From: Nostoc sp. 'Lobaria pulmonaria (5183) cyanobiont'
GTDB taxonomy: Bacteria; Cyanobacteriota; Cyanobacteriia; Cyanobacteriales; Nostocaceae
Assembly: GCF_002949795.1 (NCBI RefSeq)
Contig: NZ_CP026692.1
Location: 3,022,545 to 3,086,544 of the forward strand
DNA: 64,000 bases
Direction of reading: 5' to 3'
Positions 53,787 to 62,661 of this stretch are shown piece by piece. The notes below the pieces were generated by a model, which was not told where the DNA came from, ran no database searches, and saw nothing but the letters and a program-made list of their open reading frames with translations. How positions within the stretch are numbered: the stretch's first letter is position 1; each line of letters starts with the position of its first letter. The translations under genes were made by a program, and so were the position numbers.

Positions 53787-54514
53787 GAGTAATTTATACG
53801 CGTTTGCCCTACCTCCCCAACCCTCCCCTTGGTCAGGGCTAAGGCGTACACACAAGTCCTAAAAATCTAGCTTGATAAGGCTTTTCTCATTCTCTATACA
53901 AAGCATGGGAACGAGGAAATAGCATTGTCAGTCGATACAATGCCATTGTCAGCCGATGCAATGTCATTGTCAATCGATGCAATGCCATTGTCAGCCGATG
54001 CAATGTCATTGTCAATCGATGCAATGCCATTGTCAGCCGATGCAATGCCATTGTCAATCGATGCAATGCCATTGTCAGCCGATGCAATGCCATTGTTAGT
54101 CGATACAATGCCATTGCAGGTCAAGAGACTTGTGTGTAACCGTAGTCGGTGAGGGGAAGGTGCGTGTCAGCGTGGGTGGGGTATCTGCCGCAAACATTTT
54201 TAAATTGGTATTATTACAGAATATTTTTATATCAATCAATAATATATATTTTTTTCATAAAGTTATTAAAAAGCTGATTGTAACAGTTGGAAAAGCGATA
54301 TAAACTAACCAACGGAAATATAGCTAGTAGATAGTTAGCGTCACAAAACAGCCCATCGTAGACATCGCAGTTATCCTAATTAAGAAATTCCATATAAAAG
54401 CGCGTTGTTTTACTGATTTATGATTTTGACACTTTATAACAATACTTTTAGTTTAAAATACGGAATTTCAAGTATAGACCTTTGAAGCTTTATCCCTAAC
54501 TATAGGAAAAAATC
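53787..54514. other. Long spacer with minisatellite
   Basis: About 730 bases between shc and the FG-GAP remnant. Most of the first half is the 21-bp array (53922-54116). The second half is AT-rich and contains a copy of the dispersed GCCCATCGTAGACATCGC repeat at 54351-54368. Frames in the array are open on both strands only because of the period. Confidence 0.7.
53922..54116. repeat. 21-bp minisatellite, nine copies
   Basis: Nine units of 21 bases plus a partial one. The common frame is (C/T)CATTGTCA-(GCC/ATC)-GATGCAATG, with end units reading GTCGATACAATG. The order of unit types is C-B-A-B-A-B-A-B-C, a mirror order. Each unit starts and ends with CATTG/CAATG, which can pair. The period is the same 21 bp as the array at 33449, with unrelated sequence. 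Confidence 0.9.
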
Positions 54515-54907
54515 ATGGCTAATTCATCATTTGATGTCTCTGACTTGAATGGCAGCAACGGCTTTAGCATAAACGGTGTTTTTGGTGGCTCCTCAGTTAG
54601 CAATGCAGGGGACATAAACAACGATGGCATTAACGACCTGATTATTGGGCAACCTTTTGCCTCCCCCAACGGTATTGATTGTGCTGGGCAAAGCTATGTG
54701 GTATTTGGGGGAACGAATGTCGGCAGTAGCGGCATTTTCAACATCTCTGACTTGACTAGTACGGCGAAAATTATCTACGACGCTGTTAATGGGCAGTTAT
54801 TCTACAATCAAAATGGTAGTGCGGCTGGTTTTGGTAACGGCGGTCTATTTGCAACTCTGATTGAAGCGCCAACTCTCAGTGCATCAGATTTCGTGGTGCA
54901 AGCGTAG
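54515..54907 (+). CDS. FG-GAP/RTX-type remnant, internally deleted
   Basis: A 130-residue protein. Residues 1-75 match FG-GAP repeats (FGGSSVSNAGDINNDGINDL, with the calcium-type D-x-N-x-D-G loop, and VVFGG). Residues 85-130 match the C-terminal end of calcium-binding proteins exported by type I secretion (IIYDAVNGQLFYNQNGSAAG, FATLIEAPTLSASDFVV). Normal proteins of this kind are many hundreds of residues long. A fusion at about residue 84 suggests deletion of the middle. The product may still be exported. Confidence 0.65.
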   Translation: MANSSFDVSDLNGSNGFSINGVFGGSSVSNAGDINNDGINDLIIGQPFASPNGIDCAGQSYVVFGGTNVGSSGIFNISDLTSTAKIIYDAVNGQLFYNQNGSAAGFGNGGLFATLIEAPTLSASDFVVQA

Positions 54908-54940
54908 TATTAATATCTAACACCCAAAATCAACGTATTT

Positions 54941-55387
54941 CTATTCTCTAGCTATAACAATATCGTTAGATTTAATAACTGCATAAGCTTCTTTTCCCTC
55001 AGATAATTCCAACTCTTCTGCGGAAGCTCTGGTGATAATCGAAGTTAATTCTACTTTGTGAATAATCTCCAGAGTAACCTCACTATTAACTGCTCCATAA
55101 ACAACTCGTTTAATCACACCTTTAAGAATATTGCGAGAGCTAACTTTTAGTGATTTCTTTTGAATACTACTTTCTATATCAGGCTTTTGAGTGTAGTCAA
55201 TATCTTCCTGTTGTTCCTGCTGAGTTGCTGGTGATATTGATGTTGAAGAATGCTGAGTGAGACTACGCACGAGTTCCCGCAGAATCTCAGTCTTAGTGCG
55301 TTGAGACTGTTCGCAGAACTCCTCTAAAATCTTCCGCTCGTCCTCTGAGGTTTGAAATGTAACCCATCCTTGTTCTTTTCTTGGCAT
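54941..55387 (-). CDS. Ribbon-helix-helix protein with TOBE/Mop domain
   Basis: A 148-residue protein. Residues 1-45 (GWVTFQTSEDERKILEEFC, then RTKTEILRELVRSL) look like an RHH-type DNA-binding domain. A Gln/Ser-rich linker follows. Residues about 83-148 match the TOBE/Mop molybdate-binding fold (ILKGVIKRVVYGAVNSEVTL, ITRASAEELELSEGKEAYAVI). The pair suggests a transcription factor that senses molybdate or another oxyanion. It has a strong palindrome 28 bases before its start and may regulate itself. No Mo transport gene is next to it. Confidence 0.7.
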   Translation of the reverse strand: MPRKEQGWVTFQTSEDERKILEEFCEQSQRTKTEILRELVRSLTQHSSTSISPATQQEQQEDIDYTQKPDIESSIQKKSLKVSSRNILKGVIKRVVYGAVNSEVTLEIIHKVELTSIITRASAEELELSEGKEAYAVIKSNDIVIARE

Positions 55388-55742
55388 AATAATATTATTA
55401 TCAATTTTGGTTATCTTGGTAAAATTCTACCAAGTATTAATTCGTTACGTCGTTTTAGTAATAACATTTTTTGTCAGGGTTTTCGGCATTTTAATCGCAA
55501 ATTAATCAATTAATCTCATATAGTAAGCTATATATATATTTATTTTTTTCTAGATGCGAAATATTTTGTTGCTCGAAATTGTCTAAATCATCACTAAATT
55601 ATTACCAACTAAGATGGTATAACGTGAAGTTTATGGTATTTGTTGGGATAGCAATGCCTATGCAAGGATAATCTAGCAGAAAATTCCACTGGCGATCGCG
55701 TCAGTGCCGTAGGATTATTTAACGTGAGTTCACAGCTGGGGG
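55388..55742. other. Spacer between divergent RHH-TOBE and CBS-HEPN genes
   Basis: About 355 bases, AT-rich, with the palindrome at 55415-55434 and a GCGATCGCG site near 55693. It should hold promoters of both genes. Confidence 0.5.
55415..55434. promoter_or_regulatory. Palindrome upstream of the RHH-TOBE gene
   Basis: CTTGGTAAAATTCTACCAAG has 18 of 20 bases in symmetric pairs (one mismatched pair). It lies 28 bases before the start of the RHH-TOBE gene, a good place for an operator bound by a dimeric RHH protein. Confidence 0.6.
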
Positions 55743-56540
55743 ATGAAACACCTAAAATCACGTTCTCAAGACCTGCGGAGTTTATTTGAGAACAATATCA
55801 CCATTGAATACGTGGCAGAACCCCTGAAAGCTATGCCAGCTGATGCGGAGGCAAAAAAAGTGCTGCATTGGATGCAAGCACAAAATTTTGATGTTATCGG
55901 CGTTGAGACGGGAGATATTGTTAGCGGTTATGTAGAACGCTCTAGTTTGATTCCAGACAAAAAAGGTAAATGTAGTGACTATCAACGGGTGTTTCATCCC
56001 AAAGAACTAATTGCCATTTCCACCCCACTGATAAAGTTGCTACCTATTTTGCAACAAACTCCGCGATTGTTTGTCTTAGATTGCAATCAGGTCAGTGGTA
56101 TTGTTACCTGTGGTGATTTGCAGAAAGCACCCGTGCGAATGTTACTGTTTGGCTTAGTAACGCTGCTAGAAATGAATTTGCTGCGGCTGGTGCGGATTTA
56201 CTATCCCCAAGATTCTTGGCAAAAAGTCCTTAAACCTGAGCGCTTAGAAGTTGCTCAACGACTATGGCGAGAGAGTCAGGAAAGAAACGAAGCCACCGAT
56301 TTGTTAGATTATTTACAATTCTGTGATAAGCGAGAGTTGATTTTAAATCAGCCAGAACTTCTCCAGCAACTAGGACTAAAATCAAAACGGTTTGGCGAAC
56401 GTTTCCTCAAGTCTGCTGAACAGCTGCGAAACCGATTAGCTCACGCCCAAAATTTAGTTAGTGGTTCCTCTTGGACAGAATTGATTTCTCTAGCAGAAGC
56501 GATGGAAAAGCTGTTAATTCATTGTGAGGAAGTTGAGTAA
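55743..56540 (+). CDS. CBS-domain and HEPN-like fusion protein
   Basis: A 265-residue protein. The N-terminal half (about 20-135) has a pair of CBS-like units (VLHWMQAQNFDVIGVETGDIVSGYV, then LFVLDCNQVSGIVTCGDLQ). CBS pairs bind adenosyl ligands or Mg-ATP. The C-terminal half is helical and ends in a RNxxxH sequence (R229-N230-x3-H234 in AEQLRNRLAHAQNL), the catalytic motif of HEPN ribonucleases. A ligand-controlled RNase is a reasonable guess. No antitoxin-like partner is next to it. It is followed by IS debris. Confidence 0.7.
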   Translation: MKHLKSRSQDLRSLFENNITIEYVAEPLKAMPADAEAKKVLHWMQAQNFDVIGVETGDIVSGYVERSSLIPDKKGKCSDYQRVFHPKELIAISTPLIKLLPILQQTPRLFVLDCNQVSGIVTCGDLQKAPVRMLLFGLVTLLEMNLLRLVRIYYPQDSWQKVLKPERLEVAQRLWRESQERNEATDLLDYLQFCDKRELILNQPELLQQLGLKSKRFGERFLKSAEQLRNRLAHAQNLVSGSSWTELISLAEAMEKLLIHCEEVE

Positions 56541-56811
56541 ATTGGTCAGCTTTCTTTAACACTATATGAACCAGCCTATTGAATCCGCTGCTGTCGATAA
56601 ATCTAATAGCGCCTCACTTAGCTCGACTTTATCCATTTTTTTCGCAACGCGATACTCCTGCGGAGTCGTTGCACGAACGCTAATGCTAAAAACTATATGG
56701 GGTCTTAGTTTTACTTTTTCGATTTCACCATGAATCAGTAACATAGAAAAAGTTTTTGCTAAAAAGCTAGGGTTTTTGCTCTATAAGGAGAACCAAGTTC
56801 CTAATTTTGAC

Positions 56812-58060
56812 AGGACTTACGCAACTGGCACAGCGCGATCGCATTTGTATAGTATTTATGTACTATATACTAAGTGGCGTACCTAGAGGGCATTGCTGAA
56901 ATTAGTAACAGTAATCGGGTGTGTTAAGTATTCTTCAAATCATGAGAAAATTAGTTGAGGATGCATGAAATAAATCCTGTAGTTTATGAGGTTTACTAAA
57001 CTTAACTATTGCCAGTACTTGTTAAGTAGTCAGATTAATTATACTCTGACAAATTTGGCGGAGCATTTAGAGCAGATAAGTCATGATAAAATCAACCGTT
57101 ATTTAAAAAATGAGAAATTAACACCCCGTCTTCTTTGGGATAACGTGAAAGATTTAATAGAAATAAATGATAACGCCTACTTGGTTTTTGATGACACAGT
57201 AATTGATAAACGATACGCTATTGAAATAGAGCCAAGTAAACGCCAATATAGTAGCAATGAGCATGGTGTAATTCAAGGGATTGGGCTAGTAAATTGTGTA
57301 TATGTTAATCATGAAATCGGAAAGTTTTGGGTAGTTGACTTTTCTGTTTATGATCCAGACAGAGATGGGAAAACAAAGATAGAACATGTAACAGAGATGC
57401 TGCAAAACTTTGTGTACCATAAAAAATTACCATTTAAAGCCGTCTTAATGGACAGTTGGTATGCGACAAATAAATTGATGTTATATATTGATGGGTTAGG
57501 GAAATATTATTATTGTCCTCTGAAACGTAATCGACTTGTTGATGATACCGAAGAGCAAGAAGACTATAAAAGAATTGAATTGTTATCTTGGGATGAGAAA
57601 GAGTTAAAATCAGGAAAAACAGTTAAAATAAAAAAGTTATCAGGCGCAAAAAAAGTGAAACTATTCCGGGTAACTGTCTCCACCGACAGAACGGATTTTA
57701 TCGCTACAAACGATTTATCTCAAGACTCTACGGACGTTGTGCAAAAAGTGTGTAAGGTTCGTTGGAAGGTTGAGGAGTTTCATAGAGAATTAAAACAATT
57801 GACTGGCATTGAGTCATGTCAATGCCGCAAGGGTCGTATTCAAAGAAATCATGAAAGCCTCGCGCTATTTTAGTCTGGCTTAGGCTCAAAGATTTAGCTT
57901 ATAAAACTGATCAAACAATCTATCAAATTAAGCATGGATTGTTATCAAATTATTTAGTTCAGCAACTAAAACGTCCGAATGTTCCCATGTTTATCGCCTA
58001 GTTATTGGGCGCTCGGCGCAGCGTAGCTGCGCCATCGCTTGTGACAGTTGCGTAAGTCCT
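56812..58060 (+). mobile_element. IS4/IS701-like insertion sequence, about 1249 bp
   Basis: Its ends are AGGACTTACGCAACTGGCAC (56812 on) and the near-complement ending at 58060, 20 of 22 matches. A transposase frame fills it but has a frameshift near its end. The right end lies inside a second, inverted partial copy of the same element. No clear target duplication was found. Confidence 0.75.
56986..58001 (+). pseudogene. Transposase gene with frameshift
   Basis: The N-terminal 295 residues run from MRFTKLNYCQYLLSSQ through YLVFDDTVIDKRYA (first Asp), KAVLMDSWYATNK (second Asp) and RWKVEEFHRELKQLTG (Glu region). The frame then stops at 57873, but the neighbouring frame continues with AILVWLRLKDLAYKTDQTIY to LKRPNVPMFIA and a stop at 58001. 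A one-base shift near 57855 explains this. The enzyme is likely inactive, unless the shift is bypassed. Confidence 0.8.
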
Positions 58061-58469
58061 AATTGCATATCTTTTATCTAGTACTGTGTCATCAAAAACT
58101 AGATATGCGCTATTACTCACTTGGATGATATCTTTAACATTATCCCAAAGCAAACGTGGTGTTAACTTTTCATTCTTGAGATAACGGTTAATTTTATCAT
58201 GACTAATCTGCTCTAAATGATCTGCCAAGTTTATGAGAGTATAATTAATCTGACTACTTAACAAGTATTGGCAATAGTTAAGTTTAGTAAATATCATAAA
58301 ATACAGAATTTATTTTATGCATCCTCAACTAATTTTCTCATAATTTGAAGAATACTGACACAGCCGATTATTGTTACTAATTTCAGCAATTACCTGTGGA
58401 TACCCCATTTTTATATAGTACATAAATACTACAAAATAGTGATCGCACTGTGCCAGTTGCGTAAGTCCT
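58061..58469 (-). mobile_element. Truncated second copy of the same IS, inverted
   Basis: The minus strand has the same terminal repeat (58448-58469, CTGTGCCAGTTGCGTAAGTC) and the first about 80 codons of the transposase (58061-58297, to DKRYAI), close to but not identical with the first copy. After DKRYAI it is cut by the right end of the first copy. The missing two thirds are not in the left flank, so a deletion followed or accompanied the insertion. Confidence 0.8.
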
Positions 58470-58566
58470 GACTCAAAAACAGCGCATTTCACAAGGCTTA
58501 GGGGGGAGCAACGCGATTTCGTGAGGTCGCCCAAAGGACGTGCATAAATGAGCTTTAACGCGGCTT

Positions 58567-59130
58567 TTAGATCGAATCACTCACTTGAGTCCCTGTATAA
58601 TTGGGAATCCAGCCTTCTGCATTGGCGCAACCCGCCGCAGCCATCGCAAAATAGCGTACTCCTTTGAAATTCAACGATGCAGTTAGGCTGCACCAATGCT
58701 CAACGCCAGCGGGGATGTAGAGATAGTCTTGTGCCTGAACTAAAAGCTGTACCTGACTGCCATCATGTCGCACGAAACCATAAATCATTTCTCCTGACAA
58801 CACATAGAGGGGTTCAGCCGCAGGATGAGTATGGTAACGACCGTAGGTTGCGATTAGGTGGTGAAGATTGACCGAACCTGGATGTACATTTAATAAGTCA
58901 CACCAGAGAGCGCCATTTTCTTGCTGAAGAAATTCAAAGACACTGTTATGGAGTTCTACGCAATAACGTTTCTCGGACTCAGTTAAAACGTCCTGGTCTA
59001 GCAGATTAGGGAAGAGTAGCGATGTTCCTGGGTCGTAGTGTTTGAGTTGAATGCCAAGAGGCGCAAGTTCACTAGCTATTTCGTCTAAATTGCTCTCAAT
59101 CGTACCGTCGTCAAGTAGTAGGTTAGCCAT
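58567..59130 (-). CDS. Cupin, acireductone-dioxygenase-like
   Basis: A 187-residue cupin. The metal-binding motif is in YHTHPAAEPLYVLSGEMIYGF (His-x-His-x4-Glu) and the second His in YLYIPAGVEHWCSL. The size and N-terminal region fit the acireductone dioxygenase (ARD) group of the methionine salvage pathway, but the surrounding salvage genes are missing, so the substrate is open. It is a minus-strand single gene downstream of IS debris. Confidence 0.75.
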   Translation of the reverse strand: MANLLLDDGTIESNLDEIASELAPLGIQLKHYDPGTSLLFPNLLDQDVLTESEKRYCVELHNSVFEFLQQENGALWCDLLNVHPGSVNLHHLIATYGRYHTHPAAEPLYVLSGEMIYGFVRHDGSQVQLLVQAQDYLYIPAGVEHWCSLTASLNFKGVRYFAMAAAGCANAEGWIPNYTGTQVSDSI

Positions 59131-59415
59131 GACAAAAAGACTAATTAACTGTTAAGAAGAGTATACTCAATTTCGAGCTAAAAAACCACTATCCCGATTG
59201 ACAAACCGGGGTTTAGTTTGCGATTGACATTCTGCGATCGCGATTTTCATTTGAATTCGTAAGGATCGCAGCTGTGCGCCCCTACACCATGCAATTGCAA
59301 ACTGCTATAGTTAAACTCTTAAATACCCATTAAAAGAATAAATTTATCGTCAGAATGATGCTTATTGGTACCACTAGCATCTAAGCTAGTACGGGTGAAC
59401 TATATCCAGCATGGA

Positions 59416-60885
59416 ATGTCTGACTTAATTCTGTTTTGGCATCGGCGCGATTTACGCATTTCTGACAATACGGGACTGGCTGCGGCAAAAGAGCAGAGTC
59501 CGAAGGTAGTGGGCGTGTTTTGCCTCGATCCGCATATTCTAGAACGGGATGATGTTGCTCCTGTGAGAGTAACTTATATGATTGGCTGTTTGCAGAAACT
59601 CCAAGAGCGATATGCTGAAGTTGGTAGCCAGTTGTTAATACTCCACGCCGATCCTGTACAAGCGATACCAGCTTTAGCAGAGGCTTTAACAGCCAAAGCT
59701 GTTTTTTGGAATTGGGATGTAGAACCTTATTCACAAGAACGCGATCGCACCATTATAAATGCCCTCAAAGAAAAAGGTATTGAGTTTCTTAACCAAAACT
59801 GGGATCAAATCCTCAACTCTCCAGAGGAGTTACGCACGGGTAGTAACAGTCCTTACACGGTTTACACCCCCTTCTGGAAAAATTGGCTTACTAAACCAAA
59901 GAGTCAACCAGTAGAAACATTGCAAAATGTTGAGGGATTAACGGAAGCTGAACAGGAAATTGCCAAACTTGCAGGAGCGATGGCTTCGCCAACGTCTTCG
60001 ACGAACGCACTACCTTCAGCAAAAGATTTAGGATTTATTTGGGATGGAGAATTGATTATTTCACCAGGAGAGGCGGCGGCACAAGAACGATTAGAAGAAT
60101 TTACTAATAAAGCCATTACTGAATATCAAGAACAGCGCAATTTTCCCGCAGTGGACGGTACATCACAACTGAGTGCAGCTTTAAAATTTGGGGTAATTGG
60201 CATTCGCACCGTTTGGCAAGCCACGATAGAAGCACTGGAAAACAGCCGCAGTCAGGAAACAGCAGTTAATATCCGCACATGGCAACAGGAATTAGCTTGG
60301 CGGGAGTTTTATCAACATGCAATGTATAACTTTCCTGAATTAGCTGATGGTGCTTTCCGCGACACCTTTAAAAACTTTCCTTGGCAAACTAACGAAGAAC
60401 ACTTCCAAGCTTGGTGTGAGGGGAGAACTGGCTATCCCATTGTGGATGCAGCAATGCGTCAGATGAATGAAAGCGGCTGGATGCATAACCGCTGTCGGAT
60501 GATTGTTGCGAGTTTTCTCACTAAAGACTTGCTAATTAATCCCCAATTGGGAGAAAAATATTTTATGCAACACCTGATTGATGGTGATTTATCTGCTAAT
60601 AATGGCGGTTGGCAATGGAGTGCTTCTAGCGGCATGGACCCCAAACCTGTGCGGATTTTCAACCCAGCCAGTCAAACGCAAAAATTCGATCCAGAGGGGG
60701 AATATATTCGACAATGGGTATCAGAATTGCGGTCTGTAGATACAGAATATTTAGTTACTGGTAAAATTCCACCTTTAGAACGTCATGCTGTTGGCTATCC
60801 TGACCCAATTGTGGATCATAAAATACAGCAACAGCAGTTTAAACAGCGTTATCAACAGCAAAAAAATATTAGTAGTGGTGAGTAA
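59416..60885 (+). CDS. phrA: DNA photolyase (cyclobutane pyrimidine dimer type)
   Basis: About 489 residues. It starts [20 protein letters not shown], with the photolyase N-terminal antenna domain. The C-terminal FAD domain has [57 protein letters not shown] and [12 protein letters not shown]. It repairs UV dimers in DNA by light. I chose the ATG at 59416, as it begins the family's first strand. In-frame sequence around 59977-60013 ([13 protein letters not shown]) looks like a repeat-derived insert. No operon partner. Confidence 0.92.
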   Translation: MSDLILFWHRRDLRISDNTGLAAAKEQSPKVVGVFCLDPHILERDDVAPVRVTYMIGCLQKLQERYAEVGSQLLILHADPVQAIPALAEALTAKAVFWNWDVEPYSQERDRTIINALKEKGIEFLNQNWDQILNSPEELRTGSNSPYTVYTPFWKNWLTKPKSQPVETLQNVEGLTEAEQEIAKLAGAMASPTSSTNALPSAKDLGFIWDGELIISPGEAAAQERLEEFTNKAITEYQEQRNFPAVDGTSQLSAALKFGVIGIRTVWQATIEALENSRSQETAVNIRTWQQELAWREFYQHAMYNFPELADGAFRDTFKNFPWQTNEEHFQAWCEGRTGYPIVDAAMRQMNESGWMHNRCRMIVASFLTKDLLINPQLGEKYFMQHLIDGDLSANNGGWQWSASSGMDPKPVRIFNPASQTQKFDPEGEYIRQWVSELRSVDTEYLVTGKIPPLERHAVGYPDPIVDHKIQQQQFKQRYQQQKNISSGE

Positions 60886-61073
60886 AATTGTTAGTTTTTT
60901 AATAGACATTCCCGAAAATGATGTAGGCATAATTAATGAATTGTGCCTCCCAAAAATTTTGAGCAACGCATAATTAATTTATGGAGATATTTAAGGTTTA
61001 GTTAAAGGGGATATGTTAACATAATACAAATTTTGCTACGTATCCGTCTTAGCTTGTTGCTCTTTAACTGCAA

Positions 61074-62614
61074 ATGGATTTCAAAAGTTTTTCTGAGCTA
61101 CGTGAGTTTATTCGCCGCTACAACTCAACATCCATTCTAGAGATTGGAGCTAAGAAATGCTGGCAAAAGTGGGAAACGAAATATTCAGATCCTTTAGATT
61201 GGTTGCATAGTAATACTGAACGCAATTATGCTGTCCGACTCATGTTACTAGCTAGTGCAGGTAATCCCTATCGGCATGGGGATATTAGTGTTGAGACGTT
61301 TGACAGTTTAATTAATGCTTACCATAGTTGGGAACATCATACCATTTCAGACAAACGTATTCTTGATAAAGAAGCAGAAGTCGTATTAAGTTCTATCCAA
61401 AAATGGGAAATTGAACATGAAAAAACATCACGTAATTGGTCGTTAAAATTGAGTAACATTTTGGATTTAGAAGTAATTCGTGCTCATATAGCTGGTTTAT
61501 TCTTACAAAGGCTAGTAGCTTTTCAAAATGCAGGTTTGGGATACCCAGTTGCTCGCATACATCGAACGATAAAATTTATTGAGCTACTGGATAAACATTC
61601 CGACAAAAATTTTTAGATGATTTTATAGAGCGCACAAAACTAAGTCCAATAAATTACTTCAAACAAATTGTAGGTTGCTTAATGGTGTTTGGCAATTTTT
61701 ATAATAGAAAAGGATTTTGGGATTTTTCTGAATTTCTTGATATAGACGATGAAGTTCAAAAACACGGTATTAACCCAGAAAATATAAAAATATTTGTTAA
61801 GCAAAATAGTGAGCTTTTTTCCTCGGAAGCTGATAATTCCTTTCGGAATAGAATTAATCAAACACTTAATAGTGTTCCTGATTATTATCAACCTCTATTT
61901 TATAATTATTTTCTAGAAGTTCCTTTTATTAAATTGAATAGTGAAAGATTCTGTTCGCCAGATCCCTTTTCTTTTTCTGAATCTTGTTGGAATCAGATTA
62001 GAGGTCTTGTTTTCGAGGATAGTACTAGGAAAAGGTTAGAAGGATTATTAAGTCGCTCATTCGAGGATTATCTTGAAAATACACTTCTTCCTTTTATTAT
62101 TCCTAATTCTTTTAAAAGAATTTCTGAAGTCAAAAATTCTACCTCTAGCAAAGATAAGCGTGCTGATTTTCTCATTGAAACTTCAAGTTCATATATCGTA
62201 TTAGAATGCAAAAGTAGTATTATGTCTGCCGATACAAGCGCCTATTTTCATGCTGATAAACTTGCTGATGTTTGGTGTCGAATTCATTCTGCATTCGAGC
62301 AAATTGGCAACACAGTAAAAGCTTTAAATCTTCACGACAAGCCAGTGATTCCTCTTATTTTGACTTTTTATGACAGTATTGCTGCATCTACAGTATTTGA
62401 GGAGATGGTAAAGCAAACTGACTATTGCTCTCGTATGGGGTTGAATATACCGCCAATTGTATATTCTCTACATGAGTTTGAACATTTGATTTCCGATAGA
62501 AGTCTTAATAATTGGGCAGAATTAATCCTTTCAAAACAGAATGCTTCTTCTCCTATACAACGTGATAATAAAGGACATAATTATGGACACTTAAAGAATA
62601 TTTCAATTATTTAA
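61074..62614 (+). CDS. PD-(D/E)XK nuclease-like protein joined by a -1 frameshift (two frames)
   Basis: The first frame runs 61074-61616 (180 residues: FSELREFIRRYNSTS and SNTERNYAVRLMLLASAGNP, mostly helical). It stops at a TAG preceded by A-AAT-TTT. In the -1 frame the sequence continues without stop, FLDDFIERTKLSPINYFKQ, through the second frame to 62614. The joined protein has 513 residues. The C-terminal half has RADFLIETSS and YIVLECKSS, with Asp365, Glu378 and Lys380 (D-x12-E-x-K), the PD-(D/E)XK nuclease core. The family is unknown to me. A simple sequencing error or true pseudogene cannot be excluded. An ATG at 61682 could start the second part alone. Confidence 0.7.
61607..61613 (+). 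promoter_or_regulatory. Slippery heptamer directly before a stop codon
   Basis: A-AAT-TTT is in the X-XXY-YYZ form with the zero frame matching, and is followed directly by TAG (61614-61616). A -1 slip restores the long frame. No strong stem-loop was identified just downstream by eye. Confidence 0.55.
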
Positions 62615-62661
62615 AATTTCTCTAAAATATCCCAGATGAGTTATTAAACCCTAATGTGATA

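Noticed and set aside
53887-54152. Open frames over the second 21-bp array
   Set aside because: Same reasoning: three overlapping frames on both strands are open only because of the repeat period.
56562-56744. 60-codon minus-strand frame after the CBS-HEPN gene
   Set aside because: Its middle consists of a repeat-like palindrome (GCGATACTCCTGCGGAGTCG) and no family pattern is visible.
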